Shown here piece by piece: positions 9,382-18,256 of a stretch of 64,000 nucleotides of DNA. The translations under genes and the position numbers were made by a program. Positions within the stretch are counted from its first letter, which is position 1. Every line of letters begins with the position of its first letter. Origin of the DNA: Synechococcus sp. RS9916 (GTDB lineage Bacteria > Cyanobacteriota > Cyanobacteriia > PCC-6307 > Cyanobiaceae); the NCBI RefSeq assembly GCF_000153825.1, contig NZ_DS022299.1, positions 1,266,869 to 1,330,868 on the forward strand, read 5' to 3'. Below the pieces are notes generated by a model. It was not told the origin of the DNA. It worked only from the letters and a program-made list of their open reading frames with translations, and searched no databases.

Positions 9382-10314
9382 TTGGAGCGCTTATCCAAAA
9401 CCAAGCAAGATCATAATCAAGGAGCGAGTCCCACGCGTCGTATCTTAAGATTTGCGCCACATTCCTGTGGAGTCCTGTTGCTCGAGCTCGCCGCCAGCCT
9501 GCTGACCCCCGTGGCAGGCGCCATCACCTATCCCATCACCGACGACCATCCCGCCATCGACATTGCTTGCCGCAACGGAGCAGAGGTGCGCGCAGCCCAT
9601 GACGGCGTCGGGCGATCCTCCTGGGATCGACGCATGGGGTGGACCTTCAAGTTGGCCGGTGGTTCAGGCTTGAAATCCAGCTACAGCCACCTCAAAACAA
9701 CAGCCAAGCAGGGGAACTACAAACGCGGTGACGTGATCGGCCTCTGCGGCAACACCGGCACCTGGTCGACCGGGACACACCTCCATTTCGCCATGGAGCC
9801 CGTCAGCAAGTTGCGGCAATTCCATGCGTTTGCCCCACCAATACCGGATCAAGCGCCCCCCTCACCGAGCCGGCCCAGCCTGCTCGCCGCCATTGAAGAT
9901 CTTGGGATCAAGGTCGATCGACTGGAGCGCTGTGGTGCCGCCAACCAACTCGCCGTCTACCACCGAGGAGCGCAACGCCTGTGCATCGCCAAAGCGCTCG
10001 ATTCCAACCCAAAACTTCTGGAGAAGGTGGTGACCCATGAAGCCGTCCACATCACCCAGGACTGTCTGACAGGTCTGCACACCCCCACATCAGCCTCCCT
10101 GGCCAACCACTTGAAACAACACGGAGGCTTCAGTGACGCCACCATCAGCAAATTCTTTCAAAAGAACATCAACAACACGCGCCAAGTCGACGTTGCCACG
10201 GCATCGCTGAGTCCAGAAGAATCACAAATGGAGCTGGAGGCCTACGCCCTGCAAAACCAGGGTCCACTGGTCGCTGCCCTGCTGAACAGCCGCTGCAGCA
10301 AACCCCAGGGTTAA
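9382..10314 (+). CDS. M23-family peptidase with a second HExxH motif
   Basis: 310 residues. After a hydrophobic stretch (about 30-47, secretion signal or anchor) comes an M23 (LytM/lysostaphin-like) domain: H56 and D60 of the HxxxD ligand pair (HPAID), H103 in YSHL, and H133-L-H135 in THLHF. These residues bind the zinc that cuts peptidoglycan peptides. From about 165 there is an unrelated helical domain with HEAVH at 219-223, an HExxH zinc motif, followed by two more Cys. The ATG at 9382 gives a long N-region; a later start is possible. Substrate and activity of the second domain are unknown. Confidence 0.78.
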   Translation: MERLSKTKQDHNQGASPTRRILRFAPHSCGVLLLELAASLLTPVAGAITYPITDDHPAIDIACRNGAEVRAAHDGVGRSSWDRRMGWTFKLAGGSGLKSSYSHLKTTAKQGNYKRGDVIGLCGNTGTWSTGTHLHFAMEPVSKLRQFHAFAPPIPDQAPPSPSRPSLLAAIEDLGIKVDRLERCGAANQLAVYHRGAQRLCIAKALDSNPKLLEKVVTHEAVHITQDCLTGLHTPTSASLANHLKQHGGFSDATISKFFQKNINNTRQVDVATASLSPEESQMELEAYALQNQGPLVAALLNSRCSKPQG

Positions 10315-10413
10315 CCAACCCTGCCAAGTCAACCCAGCCAGTCAGCCAAAAATGATCATGCGATCGGCAAGAGGCTGCACCACGCGGCCTGCCTGACCGG
10401 CTGGAGGAAACCC

Positions 10414-10911
10414 TCAGCGGTAGTTTTCAAACTGAAGGGGCACATCCAACTCCTCTTCCTTGGTTTTGAGCAACTGAATGGCTTGCTGAAGGTCATCCTT
10501 GCTTTTACCTGTGATGCGCAGGCTTTCACCCTGGATCGCCACAGTCACCTTCTTGAGGTCATCGCGCACACTTTTGCTCAACTTTTTAGCGATCTCCTGA
10601 CTAAGACCCTTACGCAGTTTCACCACCTGCTTCACCCGGTTACCGCCCACCGCTTCAGCAGGCTGAAAGTCAAAGATCTTGAGCGAGAGATTGCGCTTGG
10701 TGGCCTTGGTGCGCAACACATCCTCCACCGCTTGCAGCGTCATATCGCTGGCGGTGGTGATCACCACTTCCGTCTCCTCGAGCTCGATCTCCGTGCCGGA
10801 ATCCTTGAGGTCGTAGCGGTTTCCCACATCCCGACGCACCTGATCAAGCGTGTTCACCAGCTCCTGACGGTCGAAATCCGACACCACATCGAAGGAGTAG
10901 GTGCTGGCCAT
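10414..10911 (-). CDS. yajQ: YajQ-family nucleotide-binding protein
   Basis: 165 residues, the usual family length. YajQ/XC_3703-type proteins have two ferredoxin-like halves and bind nucleotides, in some bacteria cyclic di-GMP; the role in cyanobacteria is unknown. Typical features here are the N-terminal SFDVVSDFD, the central KIFDFQPAE and the Lys-rich KLSKSVRDDLKKVTVAIQG followed by the GESLRITGKSKDDLQ block near 128-142. The start is ATG with an A-rich leader. Isolated between convergent and divergent neighbours, so probably monocistronic. Confidence 0.92.
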   Translation of the reverse strand: MASTYSFDVVSDFDRQELVNTLDQVRRDVGNRYDLKDSGTEIELEETEVVITTASDMTLQAVEDVLRTKATKRNLSLKIFDFQPAEAVGGNRVKQVVKLRKGLSQEIAKKLSKSVRDDLKKVTVAIQGESLRITGKSKDDLQQAIQLLKTKEEELDVPLQFENYR

Positions 10912-11025
10912 GGGAACTGATCAAACACAAGCTCTTCCACCCTATCGGTGGTAACGCCAGCTGCCCTTCACACTCTCACCGCACCACCGCCATTCCTTTC
11001 AATGGGTTGGATCAACCCACATCCG

Positions 11026-11481
11026 ATGGATCTTTCCGCCCTGTTCACCGCCAACGCCGCGGCCCCCTATGCCTGGTCTCTCGTGCTGGCAGGAGCAGTC
11101 GTCGTGGCCAGCATCATCCCCCTTGGTGCAGCGCGTTCTCAGGCCGACTTCACGATGGCCGACATGGGAGCCCCGCGGGCCATGTTTGACCGTCTACCGG
11201 CCTGGGGGAAGCGGGCGAGCTGGGCCCATCAGAACAGTTTTGAAGCCTTCAGCCTGCATGCCCCAGCCGCGCTGTTGGCGCTCGTGGCGGCCCTCCAAAC
11301 CGGCGCCCTACCAGGACTCGCCGCCGCCGCTGCGCTGCTGCAGCCCGCCCTGCGGTTGGTCTACATCGGGGCTTACGTCGGCAATGTGCCTCCCCTGAGA
11401 GGTCTGTGTTGGGCATCCGCCCTGCTTTGCACAGGCGTGTTGTACCTGGAAGGGCTCAGGTCTCTTCTATCCGCCGTGTGA
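11026..11481 (+). CDS. MAPEG-family integral membrane protein
   Basis: About 151 residues from the ATG at 11026 (ATG at 11002 also possible). Four hydrophobic segments (approximate mature positions 17-40, 75-92, 97-115, 125-145) with the MAPEG-type polar link QNSFEAFSLHAPA after the first helix, where Glu and Asn are conserved in the family. MAPEG proteins include membrane glutathione transferases and eicosanoid enzymes; bacterial substrates are mostly unknown. The last 15 bases overlap the convergent next gene. Confidence 0.82.
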   Translation: MDLSALFTANAAAPYAWSLVLAGAVVVASIIPLGAARSQADFTMADMGAPRAMFDRLPAWGKRASWAHQNSFEAFSLHAPAALLALVAALQTGALPGLAAAAALLQPALRLVYIGAYVGNVPPLRGLCWASALLCTGVLYLEGLRSLLSAV

Positions 11482-11940
11482 CTGCGCCCATTGGGCCAAT
11501 GCTTTCGACGAATCACCGATCGAAGCAATCGACGCGTGCATGTAGGCCTCCCAGCCCTGCTCAGGCAGGCCTGCAAAGGCCATCAAATTGAGGGGATAGT
11601 GATCGGAATCGGTGCAGCGACGGAAGTCATCCCGGAATAGAAAGACGGGCTTTCCCAAGGCAAAGGCCACCCCCAGCTCCACCATCACCCCCTCATCAGG
11701 GGGGGTGCCGTTCACAATCGCGAACAGTCCATCAGCCTCTCGCACATCCTGCAGGCACTGCTGTGCAACTCCGTAGGCCCAACCCGGTTGGTTGAGATCA
11801 ACGTCGCTGTTGCGCTGAAAGGGCTCCCAAACCGTGAGCCCAAGCTGCTCGAGTTCCCGCACGAAGGGGGGAAGCAGTCGTTCTCGACTGATCGCTGAGA
11901 AACCAAGCGGCGACGCCAGATAAATCGTCTTCCCCCCCAT
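11467..11940 (-). CDS. Nucleoside 2-deoxyribosyltransferase-like protein
   Basis: 157 residues from the ATG at 11940. The N-terminus KTIYLASPLGFS is the phosphate/base-binding start of the family, and PPDEGVMVELGVAFALGKPVF near 83-103 carries the catalytic-type Glu in an ELG.A...GKPVF pattern. Members transfer deoxyribose between bases or hydrolyse N-glycosidic bonds (nucleotide salvage or clearing of damaged nucleotides). Substrate cannot be predicted. The SPFH gene upstream ends 6 bases before this ATG, so the two are an operon. The 3' end overlaps the MAPEG gene by 15 bases. Confidence 0.85.
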   Translation of the reverse strand: MGGKTIYLASPLGFSAISRERLLPPFVRELEQLGLTVWEPFQRNSDVDLNQPGWAYGVAQQCLQDVREADGLFAIVNGTPPDEGVMVELGVAFALGKPVFLFRDDFRRCTDSDHYPLNLMAFAGLPEQGWEAYMHASIASIGDSSKALAQWAQSHGG

Positions 11941-11946
11941 CACCAA

Positions 11947-12861
11947 TCAATCCTGGCTTCCTTGAAACTTCTTCAACGCTGCCACCAAAGCAGCAGGTGA
12001 CTGGGGATCCACCATCAACACGCTTCCGCCAGGCGCCTCCGCCAACTGCTCACCCATCACCATCCAATCCTTGGCCAGCATCAAACGCATCGCTTCAGCG
12101 GTCTTGGGATTGGCCTGCAAAGCATCCGCCATCACCAAGCCAGCCTTCGCCTTGGCCTCGGCAAGCACTTCCTGCTGCTTGGACTGCGCTTCTGCCTCCA
12201 ACAACAGCGCCTCTTTCTGCGCTTTGGCATCGAGCACCAGGGCCTCGGCGCGACCGCGTGCTTCGTTGAGCTGCGCCTCCTTCTCTCCCTCAGAGCGGAG
12301 GATCGCTGCACGCTTTTCCCGCTCCGCCGTCATCTGTTGTTCCATCGCCTGCTGCACACCGGCGGAAGGAACAATGTCGCGCATTTCCACACGGGTGACT
12401 TTCACGCCCCAGGGGTCCGTGGCCTGATCCAGCTCACGCAGAAGCAGCTCATTCACCTCACTCCTGGTGGTGAAGGTCTGATCAAGATCAAGCTTGCCCA
12501 TCTCTGCCCGGATCTGGGTCAGCACGAGATTGACCATCGCCGCTTGCAGATTGTCGACGGCGTAATACGCCCGTGAATGCTCCAGCAATTGCCAATACAC
12601 AACCGCATCCACTTCGATCGAGACGTTGTCGCGGGTAATGCACTGCTGCGGTGGGATATCGAGCACCCGCTCCTTGAGCGATTCATGGCTCACCACCTTT
12701 TCCACCACGGGCAACACCAGAGACAGCCCAGGTTGCAATTCACGGTCGAACTTCCCGAGCCGTTCCACCAACCTTGAACGGCCACCACTGGTGACTTTCA
12801 CACTGCCGGTGCCAAGCACCGCCAGCAGGATGAGGGCAGGGAGACTGAGGATCGCTTCCAC
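11947..12861 (-). CDS. SPFH/Band-7 (stomatin/QmcA-like) membrane protein
   Basis: 304 residues from the GTG at 12861; the frame runs on upstream to 12972 but those residues are not stomatin-like and would overlap the divergent NfeD gene. One N-terminal helix (about 2-17) is followed by the SPFH domain (GGRSRLVERLGKFDRELQPG, LDIPPQQCITRDNVSIEVDAVVYW near 60-90) and a long Ala/Glu/Lys coiled coil (about 185-250). Such proteins form large membrane rings that organise microdomains and protect proteases. A divergent NfeD gene starts 110 bases away; NfeD and SPFH proteins normally pair. Confidence 0.9.
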   Translation of the reverse strand: MEAILSLPALILLAVLGTGSVKVTSGGRSRLVERLGKFDRELQPGLSLVLPVVEKVVSHESLKERVLDIPPQQCITRDNVSIEVDAVVYWQLLEHSRAYYAVDNLQAAMVNLVLTQIRAEMGKLDLDQTFTTRSEVNELLLRELDQATDPWGVKVTRVEMRDIVPSAGVQQAMEQQMTAEREKRAAILRSEGEKEAQLNEARGRAEALVLDAKAQKEALLLEAEAQSKQQEVLAEAKAKAGLVMADALQANPKTAEAMRLMLAKDWMVMGEQLAEAPGGSVLMVDPQSPAALVAALKKFQGSQD

Positions 12862-12971
12862 ATCCGCGACGCAACTGTGCGGACCATACGGAAGGTGCCT
12901 CGACGAAACAACCGCCTCCCCAGGACGGGCCGCTGGCATCAAAGTGGGTGAAGTCGCTTCCATCAGCACCA

Positions 12972-13433
12972 ATGGCTGCGTTCTGGGTGCCCTTGATTTG
13001 GTTGGTGGTGGCCGTGGCGCTGTTAGCGCTTGAACTGGCTCAGCCGAGCTTCGACGGTCTGATGTTTGCGGCCCTGGCAGCGCTCGTGGTGTCCGTGCTC
13101 ACCGCCCTGGGCCCTCTACCCACACTGATTCAAATGGCACTGTTCGTGCTGATCACGGTTGTGGGCACCCTCTGGCTCACACGCTGGTCAGCCAGTCGCA
13201 ATCCCGAACCAAGCACGCAACACCAACAGGAGGAACTCGCGGATGTGCTGAGTGCAATCCCAGCGGGCAGGGAAGGCCGGGTGCGCTGGCATGGGCAAAG
13301 TTGGGCCGCCAGCTCACTGGATCTCGACCGTGACCTAGAACCCGGCGAACGGGTGCTCGTGGTGGGCCGGGATGGCACGCAACTCCAGGTGATGGCCACC
13401 ACCATCGACGTCAGTCGAAAAACAGAAGGCTGA
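12972..13433 (+). CDS. NfeD-like membrane protein
   Basis: 153 residues from ATG 12972. Two to three hydrophobic helices at the N-terminus (about 4-22, 26-46, 48-66) followed by a soluble domain with the OB-fold look of NfeD (GREGRVRWHGQSWAASS, LEPGERVLVVGRDGTQLQV). NfeD proteins work with SPFH/stomatin partners, here the gene at 11947-12861, which reads the other way from the shared 110-base spacer. The last 23 bases overlap the convergent gene. Confidence 0.88.
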   Translation: MAAFWVPLIWLVVAVALLALELAQPSFDGLMFAALAALVVSVLTALGPLPTLIQMALFVLITVVGTLWLTRWSASRNPEPSTQHQQEELADVLSAIPAGREGRVRWHGQSWAASSLDLDRDLEPGERVLVVGRDGTQLQVMATTIDVSRKTEG

Positions 13434-13929
13434 CCACCTTCCCCATTTCCTCAGCACTGCGGCAACTGTTGAGCAGAGTTTCACTGTCGTGAAACGCCAG
13501 ACAGATCAACTGGTCGCAACGGTTGATGATGTCTTGATTGCAAAGACTGCTGGCCAGAGGCAACGGCAGATCGTCCTGCTCCGGTTTTTCAATCAGATGC
13601 AGCACCCGATCCAGACTTTCTCGGATCTCTGGCAGTTGCCGCTCCAGGCTCTGAGGCAACAAGACGGTGAGCTTGGAGGGATCTACCTCCAACACGCCGC
13701 GAATGACTGCCGCGTTGACACCCTGCGCCCCGGATGTGACCAAAGAGTGGCCTTCCTGAGCCAAGGATCGGGCGATCAGTTCAACCAGATGAATGGCCAC
13801 GATCGGGACATGGCGACTCCCAAGGATTGCAATCCTTCGCTTGCCTTTGTCCTGGAGAAGGGCCAGTTCCTGGGCAAGGGTATCGACCTTGTCGAGGGCA
13901 GGGAGATCAAGGGAGCGGCTCAAAGACAT
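13411..13929 (-). CDS. DprA/LOG-like Rossmann-fold protein
   Basis: 172 residues, a single Rossmann-like domain. RRIAILGSRHVP near 31-42 and SLVTSGAQGVNAAV near 62-75 match the nucleotide-binding part of DprA/Smf (GSR ... SGxAxGID pattern), but the protein lacks the SAM-like and winged-helix domains of a full DprA. It is therefore either a ssDNA/nucleotide-binding remnant of that family or a relative of LOG-type proteins. The C-terminal half (NQDIINRCDQLICLAFHDSE) completes the fold. No partner gene is adjacent in operon. The 3' end overlaps NfeD by 23 bases. Confidence 0.78.
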   Translation of the reverse strand: MSLSRSLDLPALDKVDTLAQELALLQDKGKRRIAILGSRHVPIVAIHLVELIARSLAQEGHSLVTSGAQGVNAAVIRGVLEVDPSKLTVLLPQSLERQLPEIRESLDRVLHLIEKPEQDDLPLPLASSLCNQDIINRCDQLICLAFHDSETLLNSCRSAEEMGKVVSLLFFD

Positions 13930-14024
13930 CCCGCCAGTAGCAGTTTGAAATTAGCAGCAATTTCCCCAGTCAGGGAGCCGAAAACAGGGCCGTTTTGGCA
14001 GATGCGCACAAGGGCCCTGCGAGA

Positions 14025-15116
14025 TCAAGCGGCCAGCCCCAGGGCGGCAAACAATCGCTCGAGCTGACAATGCTCCTCCACTAAACGGAATGCATAGGTG
14101 GCCTTCACCGCCTCATGCAGACGCACATGACCAAAGGCCTGTTCGATCACTTCAACCGTGGCCAGAGTGTCGCGCTCCACCTTCAACAGCGGAACCTCCA
14201 ATTCATCAGCGCGACTGATCAGCTGGGGCAAAGGCTCTCCAGCACCCGTGAGAATCAAACACTGGGTGGATGCTTCCAGTGCCGCCAACTGAATGTCGGT
14301 GCGGTCAGCACCGGTGACCACGGCCATGTTGCGACGGCGGCGGAAAAACTCCATCGCCGAGTTCACATTCATGGCGCCAATACTCAGCGTTTCCACCAAA
14401 AGCTCAAGGCGCTCCTCGCAGCAAATCACCCGGGCATCAAGACGGCGCACCAGTTCCCCAACGGTGACGCTGCGCAGCAAAGGTGATCGGGGCATCACCC
14501 CAAAGACAGCCAACCCCAGCGACTCCAGTTCAGGCACAACATGGCGCTGAAGGGTCTCCACCTCATCGGGCGTGACCGCATTGAGAACGATCCCCGCCAG
14601 TCTTTCGCCCAACTGATCACGGGCCGCCAGCAGAGCATCGACACTGCGGCTGTCTTGCCAAAGGTGCACCAGCACCACAGAGGCATCGAGCCCCTGGGCC
14701 AATTGACCAAGGCTGAGGCCGTAAAGAAGACCTTCGTGCAGGCTGCCGGCAGCTTCCAGCAAGGTCACGGTGCTGTCGACAGCTTTCAGCTGCTCCTGCA
14801 GTCGCGCAAACCCTTCGCCTGCATCAAGGGTTCCGGCCTCGAGGCGCTGATCAGCGGTGGCGGGAGCAAGCAGATGCAGAGATGGAATCAGCTGATCTTC
14901 TGTCAGACCGAGGGTGGTGCCGATGAAACGAACGTCGTCATCGATGAGCAGATCCGGAAGTGGGCCTGCCTCGGGAGTCCAGTCCAGGCTGGTGGCCAGT
15001 GGCTTGCCGAAGCGCACGGCATGGCCGGCTGCTGCCAGCTGACGCGCCAAACCCAGCACCAGGGCTGATTTCCCACTGAAGGGCTCGCACGACCCAATCA
15101 ACAAGGTGGATCCCAT
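14025..15116 (-). CDS. P-loop (BioD/CobQ-like) protein with DRTGG domain
   Basis: 363 residues from ATG 15116. The N-terminal half is a BioD-like P-loop fold with the Walker-type CEPFSGKSALVLGL near 8-21. The C-terminal half is a DRTGG-type domain (MNVNSAMEFFRRRRNMAVVTGADRTD, about 250-275), as in the N-terminal region of long phosphotransacetylases, but no phosphate acetyltransferase domain follows. Probably a regulatory or nucleotide-binding protein of acetyl-phosphate-related metabolism, by analogy only. The next genes are not co-directional within 20 bases, so likely monocistronic. Confidence 0.82.
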   Translation of the reverse strand: MGSTLLIGSCEPFSGKSALVLGLARQLAAAGHAVRFGKPLATSLDWTPEAGPLPDLLIDDDVRFIGTTLGLTEDQLIPSLHLLAPATADQRLEAGTLDAGEGFARLQEQLKAVDSTVTLLEAAGSLHEGLLYGLSLGQLAQGLDASVVLVHLWQDSRSVDALLAARDQLGERLAGIVLNAVTPDEVETLQRHVVPELESLGLAVFGVMPRSPLLRSVTVGELVRRLDARVICCEERLELLVETLSIGAMNVNSAMEFFRRRRNMAVVTGADRTDIQLAALEASTQCLILTGAGEPLPQLISRADELEVPLLKVERDTLATVEVIEQAFGHVRLHEAVKATYAFRLVEEHCQLERLFAALGLAA

Positions 15117-15143
15117 CACCAGCTCCAAGCGCCCTTGTGGGAC

Positions 15144-15605
15144 TCAATGTAACGGCCCCGACTCGACTGATTCGCTCGCATCGTGCTCCAACAAGAGCCA
15201 TTGCCAAAACACGTCCGGTAGATCCTGAACACCAGCAGCAGGCTCGACCTGCATCAAAAAGGTGGCGAGCTGATGGGCAGGCATCACGAAGTCGTAGTGC
15301 AGCCCAGCTGAATCCGGGAAGGTCAACTCACATCGGCAGGGCGTCAGCGGTGCTCGCACGCTGCCCCAGGTCAAAACGAAAGCATGGCTATGGCCAGCAT
15401 CCAGCGCACGGCTCCCTTCCAATCGCCCTCGATGCAGCTGAGGCAAGGTCCGCCGTAAGGCGTCCTCCTGCTGCAAGCCTCCGCAATAGGGAGCGAACAG
15501 GGCAATCTGAGCTGCTTCAGCGGGGCCACCCACAGGCTGCTGCTGGGATTTCTTCAAGGATGCCCCAAGCTGGGGCAATGGCCCACTCTTCTGCACCGTC
15601 AGCAC
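15144..15605 (-). CDS. Conserved hypothetical protein
   Basis: Up to 153 residues. No ATG is available; candidates are GTG at 15605 or 15596 or a TTG near 15557, the last avoiding overlap with the divergent gene. The C-terminal 60 residues (LHYDFVMPAHQLATFLMQ, DVFWQWLLLEHD) look well conserved in type: aromatic, soluble, helical. No catalytic motif and no family recognised. If one of the longer starts is right, its 5' end overlaps the divergent dehydrogenase gene by up to 28 bases. Confidence 0.65.
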   Translation of the reverse strand: MLTVQKSGPLPQLGASLKKSQQQPVGGPAEAAQIALFAPYCGGLQQEDALRRTLPQLHRGRLEGSRALDAGHSHAFVLTWGSVRAPLTPCRCELTFPDSAGLHYDFVMPAHQLATFLMQVEPAAGVQDLPDVFWQWLLLEHDASESVESGPLH

Positions 15606-16330
15606 TCAAGTCCCCTTGGCAGGGGTTGCGAATCGGTATCACCGGGGTCCGTGGCGCCCTTGGGCAGGCCCTGTGCCGTCAGTTTCTGGCCCAGGGCGCC
15701 GTGGTGGTGGGCCTGAGCCATGGCCCCCGTCCGCAAAGCGAAGACCCATCCTCGGCACCTCAGGAATGGACGCAATGGCAGTGCGACCAGGAAGACGCGC
15801 TCGACTCAGTTTTGCGCACCCTCGATGTGCTGGTGCTCAACCACGGCATCAATCCTGCAGGGGATCAACGCAGCGAGACCCTTTCGAAGGCCATCACCAT
15901 CAATGCCTTGAGCAGCTGGCGCCTTCTCAACCGCTTTGAAGCCATCGCCACGACTTTTCCCCAGGAGGGGCGTCCCCGCCAGCTTTGGGTCAACACCTCC
16001 GAAGCCGAGATCCAGCCTGCGCTGAGTCCTGGCTACGAGCTGAGCAAACGTCTGATCGGCCAATTGGTCAGCTTGCGTTGGAGCAATCGCAGTGCTGAAC
16101 AACGTCAACGGATGCAGCTGCGGAAACTCGTGCTTGGCCCGTTCAAATCCGAACTCAATCCCATTGGCCTGATGTCAGCGGACTGGGTTGCGCAACAGGT
16201 GCTGTTGCAGGCACGGATGAACTTGTCATTAATCATCGTGACTCCCAATCTGCTGACCTACCTGCTGATGCCGGTGAGCGAATTGGGGAGAGCGATCTAC
16301 AACCGCCTGTTCAATCGCCCCGATCCGTGA
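15578..16330 (+). CDS. Short-chain dehydrogenase/reductase
   Basis: 250 residues from ATG 15578 (ATG 15560 is also in frame). Classical SDR layout: nucleotide loop [10 protein letters not shown] near 27-36, LVLNHGIN near 87-94 (NNAG equivalent), catalytic Ser in VNTSEAE near 139, and YELSK near 152-156 (Y-x3-K). The C-terminus ends with a hydrophobic segment ([19 protein letters not shown]) that could associate with membrane. Substrate unknown. The 3' end overlaps map by 20 bases. Confidence 0.82.
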   Translation: MAHSSAPSALKSPWQGLRIGITGVRGALGQALCRQFLAQGAVVVGLSHGPRPQSEDPSSAPQEWTQWQCDQEDALDSVLRTLDVLVLNHGINPAGDQRSETLSKAITINALSSWRLLNRFEAIATTFPQEGRPRQLWVNTSEAEIQPALSPGYELSKRLIGQLVSLRWSNRSAEQRQRMQLRKLVLGPFKSELNPIGLMSADWVAQQVLLQARMNLSLIIVTPNLLTYLLMPVSELGRAIYNRLFNRPDP

Positions 16331-17150
16331 GGATCTCGCAACCGTCAGAGGTGACCACGATCGTGTGCTCCCACTGCGCGGAAAGGCTGCCGTCACGGGT
16401 GACGACGGTCCAACGATCCTTCAAGGTGCGGCAGTGCTTGCTGCCGGCATTGAGGATGGGCTCCACGGCCAAGGTCATGCCTGCCCGCAGCTTCACGTTG
16501 GGGAGTTCATCGGTGCGGAAATTGAACACCGACGGCTCCTCGTGCAGATTTCGGCCAACACCATGACCGGTGTAGTCCTCGACCACACTGAAACCATTGG
16601 CAGCAACGTGGTCTTCCACGGCACCAGCAATGTCAAGGAGCGTGTTGCCAGCCTTGATTTTTGCCAACCCAGCCATGAGGGATTCCCGGGCGACGCGGCT
16701 GAGGGTTTGCGCTTCCTCGGGAGCATCACCCACACAGATGGTGATGCAGCTGTCGCCGTGATAACCGTCGAAATAAGCCCCGGTGTCCACCTTGAGCAGG
16801 TCACCGTTGCGGATCACCCGTTTGTTGCTGGGGATCCCGTGCACCACTTCGTTATTAATGCTGGCGCAGATGCTGGCTGGGAAGCCGTGATAGCCCTTGA
16901 AGCTGGGAGTCGCTCCCATTTCGCGGATCCGGCGTTCCGCGATGGCATCAAGGTCACCGGTGGTCTGGCCGGGTTCGACGGACCCCATGATTTCCCGCAG
17001 CACCGTGGCCACGATTCGGCTGGCCTCAGCCATGATCTTGAGCTCGCGCGCCGACTTGACCTCCACCCCGCGGCGCTGCTGAATGCGCGGTCCTGTAGCG
17101 GTTGCTTTGCCACCGTTGGAAGCAGCCAAAAGGTCAGCGAAGAGATTCAT
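16311..17150 (-). CDS. map: Methionine aminopeptidase, type I
   Basis: 279 residues from the ATG at 17150. Removes the initiator Met of nascent proteins. All five metal ligands are visible: Asp in [14 protein letters not shown] (two Asp, near 120-130), His in GHGVGRN, Glu in VEPIL and Glu in WEHTIVV near the C-terminus. An N-terminal segment of about 25 residues precedes the catalytic domain and lacks the Cys/His zinc finger of plant-type enzymes. Upstream in-frame codons to 17231 are non-conserved and rejected. Convergent with the SDR gene. Confidence 0.94.
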   Translation of the reverse strand: MNLFADLLAASNGGKATATGPRIQQRRGVEVKSARELKIMAEASRIVATVLREIMGSVEPGQTTGDLDAIAERRIREMGATPSFKGYHGFPASICASINNEVVHGIPSNKRVIRNGDLLKVDTGAYFDGYHGDSCITICVGDAPEEAQTLSRVARESLMAGLAKIKAGNTLLDIAGAVEDHVAANGFSVVEDYTGHGVGRNLHEEPSVFNFRTDELPNVKLRAGMTLAVEPILNAGSKHCRTLKDRWTVVTRDGSLSAQWEHTIVVTSDGCEILTDRGD

Positions 17151-17263
17151 CGAAAGGGCGCACGAGATGGCTGGGATGTCGCTGCAGGCGGGTCCTGAAG
17201 TCCGCGGCCAACTCGACTGTCCTGTTTTCACGCTATCAATATCTGCAGCTTCAGGAGAGGGTG

Positions 17264-17578
17264 ATGCCGTGGCTGCGCCGCATCCGCCAGCTGCATCGCT
17301 GGGTCGCCCCCTTCGTCGTGTTGCCGTTGCTGATCAGCCTGACCACAGGGGTGGGTTACCGCATCGCCCGTGACTGGGGAGGCCTGACAAGGGATCAGGT
17401 GCACTGGCTCATGAGCCTGCATGAGGGGGAATGGCTAGGCCCCCGGTTGGAACCGGTGGTGGTACTGCTCAACGGCCTCGGCCTGCTGTGGATGCTGGTG
17501 ACCGGAGCGACCTTGGCTTGGCAGCATTTGCGCGGGGGCCAGCAAAGGCCTCAGGAACCAGGGAAGGTGAAAGGGTAA
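17264..17578 (+). CDS. Small two-helix membrane protein, PepSY-associated type
   Basis: 104 residues from ATG 17264, preceded by AGGAGAG as ribosome site (GTG 17261 also in frame). Two membrane helices: about 13-34 ([21 protein letters not shown], after HRW) and 64-88 ([20 protein letters not shown]). The HRW...LP..S.TTG pattern of the first helix resembles PepSY-associated transmembrane proteins, without the PepSY domain. It lies directly upstream of rplS (33 bases) on the same strand. Confidence 0.7.
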   Translation: MPWLRRIRQLHRWVAPFVVLPLLISLTTGVGYRIARDWGGLTRDQVHWLMSLHEGEWLGPRLEPVVVLLNGLGLLWMLVTGATLAWQHLRGGQQRPQEPGKVKG

Positions 17579-17611
17579 GCTGGTTGTTTGGCGTGATTAC
17601 CCGGAGCTGGG

Positions 17612-18085
17612 ATGGCAGCGGATCCGAAAGAGACTTCCGTAAAGGAAGAAGCCACTGAAGTGGCCAACAGTGACGTAGCTGTCGCCGATGCTTCCGCCAA
17701 GGCGAAGAGCGGAGCAGCAGCAGTCAAGCTCAGCGCCCAGCAGCTGATCCACGACTTTGAAGCAGCTCAGAAAAAATCTGAACTGCCCGACATCTATGTG
17801 GGCGACACCGTGCGTGTCGGCGTCCGCATTAGCGAAGGCAATAAAGAGCGTGTCCAGCCCTACGAGGGCGTGGTGATCGCGAAGCGTCACGGTGGCATCA
17901 ACGAGACCATCACCGTGCGCCGTATCTTCCAGGGCATCGGTGTTGAGCGTGTGTTCATGATCCATAGCCCCCAAGTCGCCTCCATCAAGGTCGAGCGTCG
18001 CGGTAAAGTGCGTAGGGCGAAGCTTTTCTATCTGCGTGACCGGGTGGGCAAGGCCACTCGTGTGAAGCAGCGCTTCGACCGCTGA
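17612..18085 (+). CDS. rplS: 50S ribosomal protein L19
   Basis: 157 residues. L19 lies at the 30S-50S interface and stabilises the subunit bridge. The conserved L19 core runs from about 55 to 157 ([58 protein letters not shown]). The first 45 residues are an extra Ala/Glu/Lys-rich extension, longer than in E. coli (115 residues in all) but common in cyanobacteria. A tRNA-Trp gene follows 62 bases later on the same strand. Confidence 0.97.
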   Translation: MAADPKETSVKEEATEVANSDVAVADASAKAKSGAAAVKLSAQQLIHDFEAAQKKSELPDIYVGDTVRVGVRISEGNKERVQPYEGVVIAKRHGGINETITVRRIFQGIGVERVFMIHSPQVASIKVERRGKVRRAKLFYLRDRVGKATRVKQRFDR

Positions 18086-18147
18086 GGTTCCGGCCTCAAA
18101 CCCGTCCAAAAACCATTGCTTGCGATGGTCGAGGGGTTCATCGCCTT

Positions 18148-18220
18148 GCGCCGTTAGTTCAGTTGGTAGAACGCAGGTCTCCAAAACCTGATGTCGGGGG
18201 TTCGAGTCCTCCACGGCGCG
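18148..18220 (+). tRNA. trnW: tRNA-Trp (CCA)
   Basis: 73 nt cloverleaf: 7-bp acceptor stem GCGCCGT/ACGGCGC with G discriminator, anticodon stem CAGGT/ACCTG with loop CTCCAAA (anticodon CCA), T arm GGGGGTTCGAGTCCTCC. No CCA is encoded. Confidence 0.96.
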
Positions 18221-18256
18221 TCCGATGACCCCTCATGCACATTTCTGAGTTCGAGC

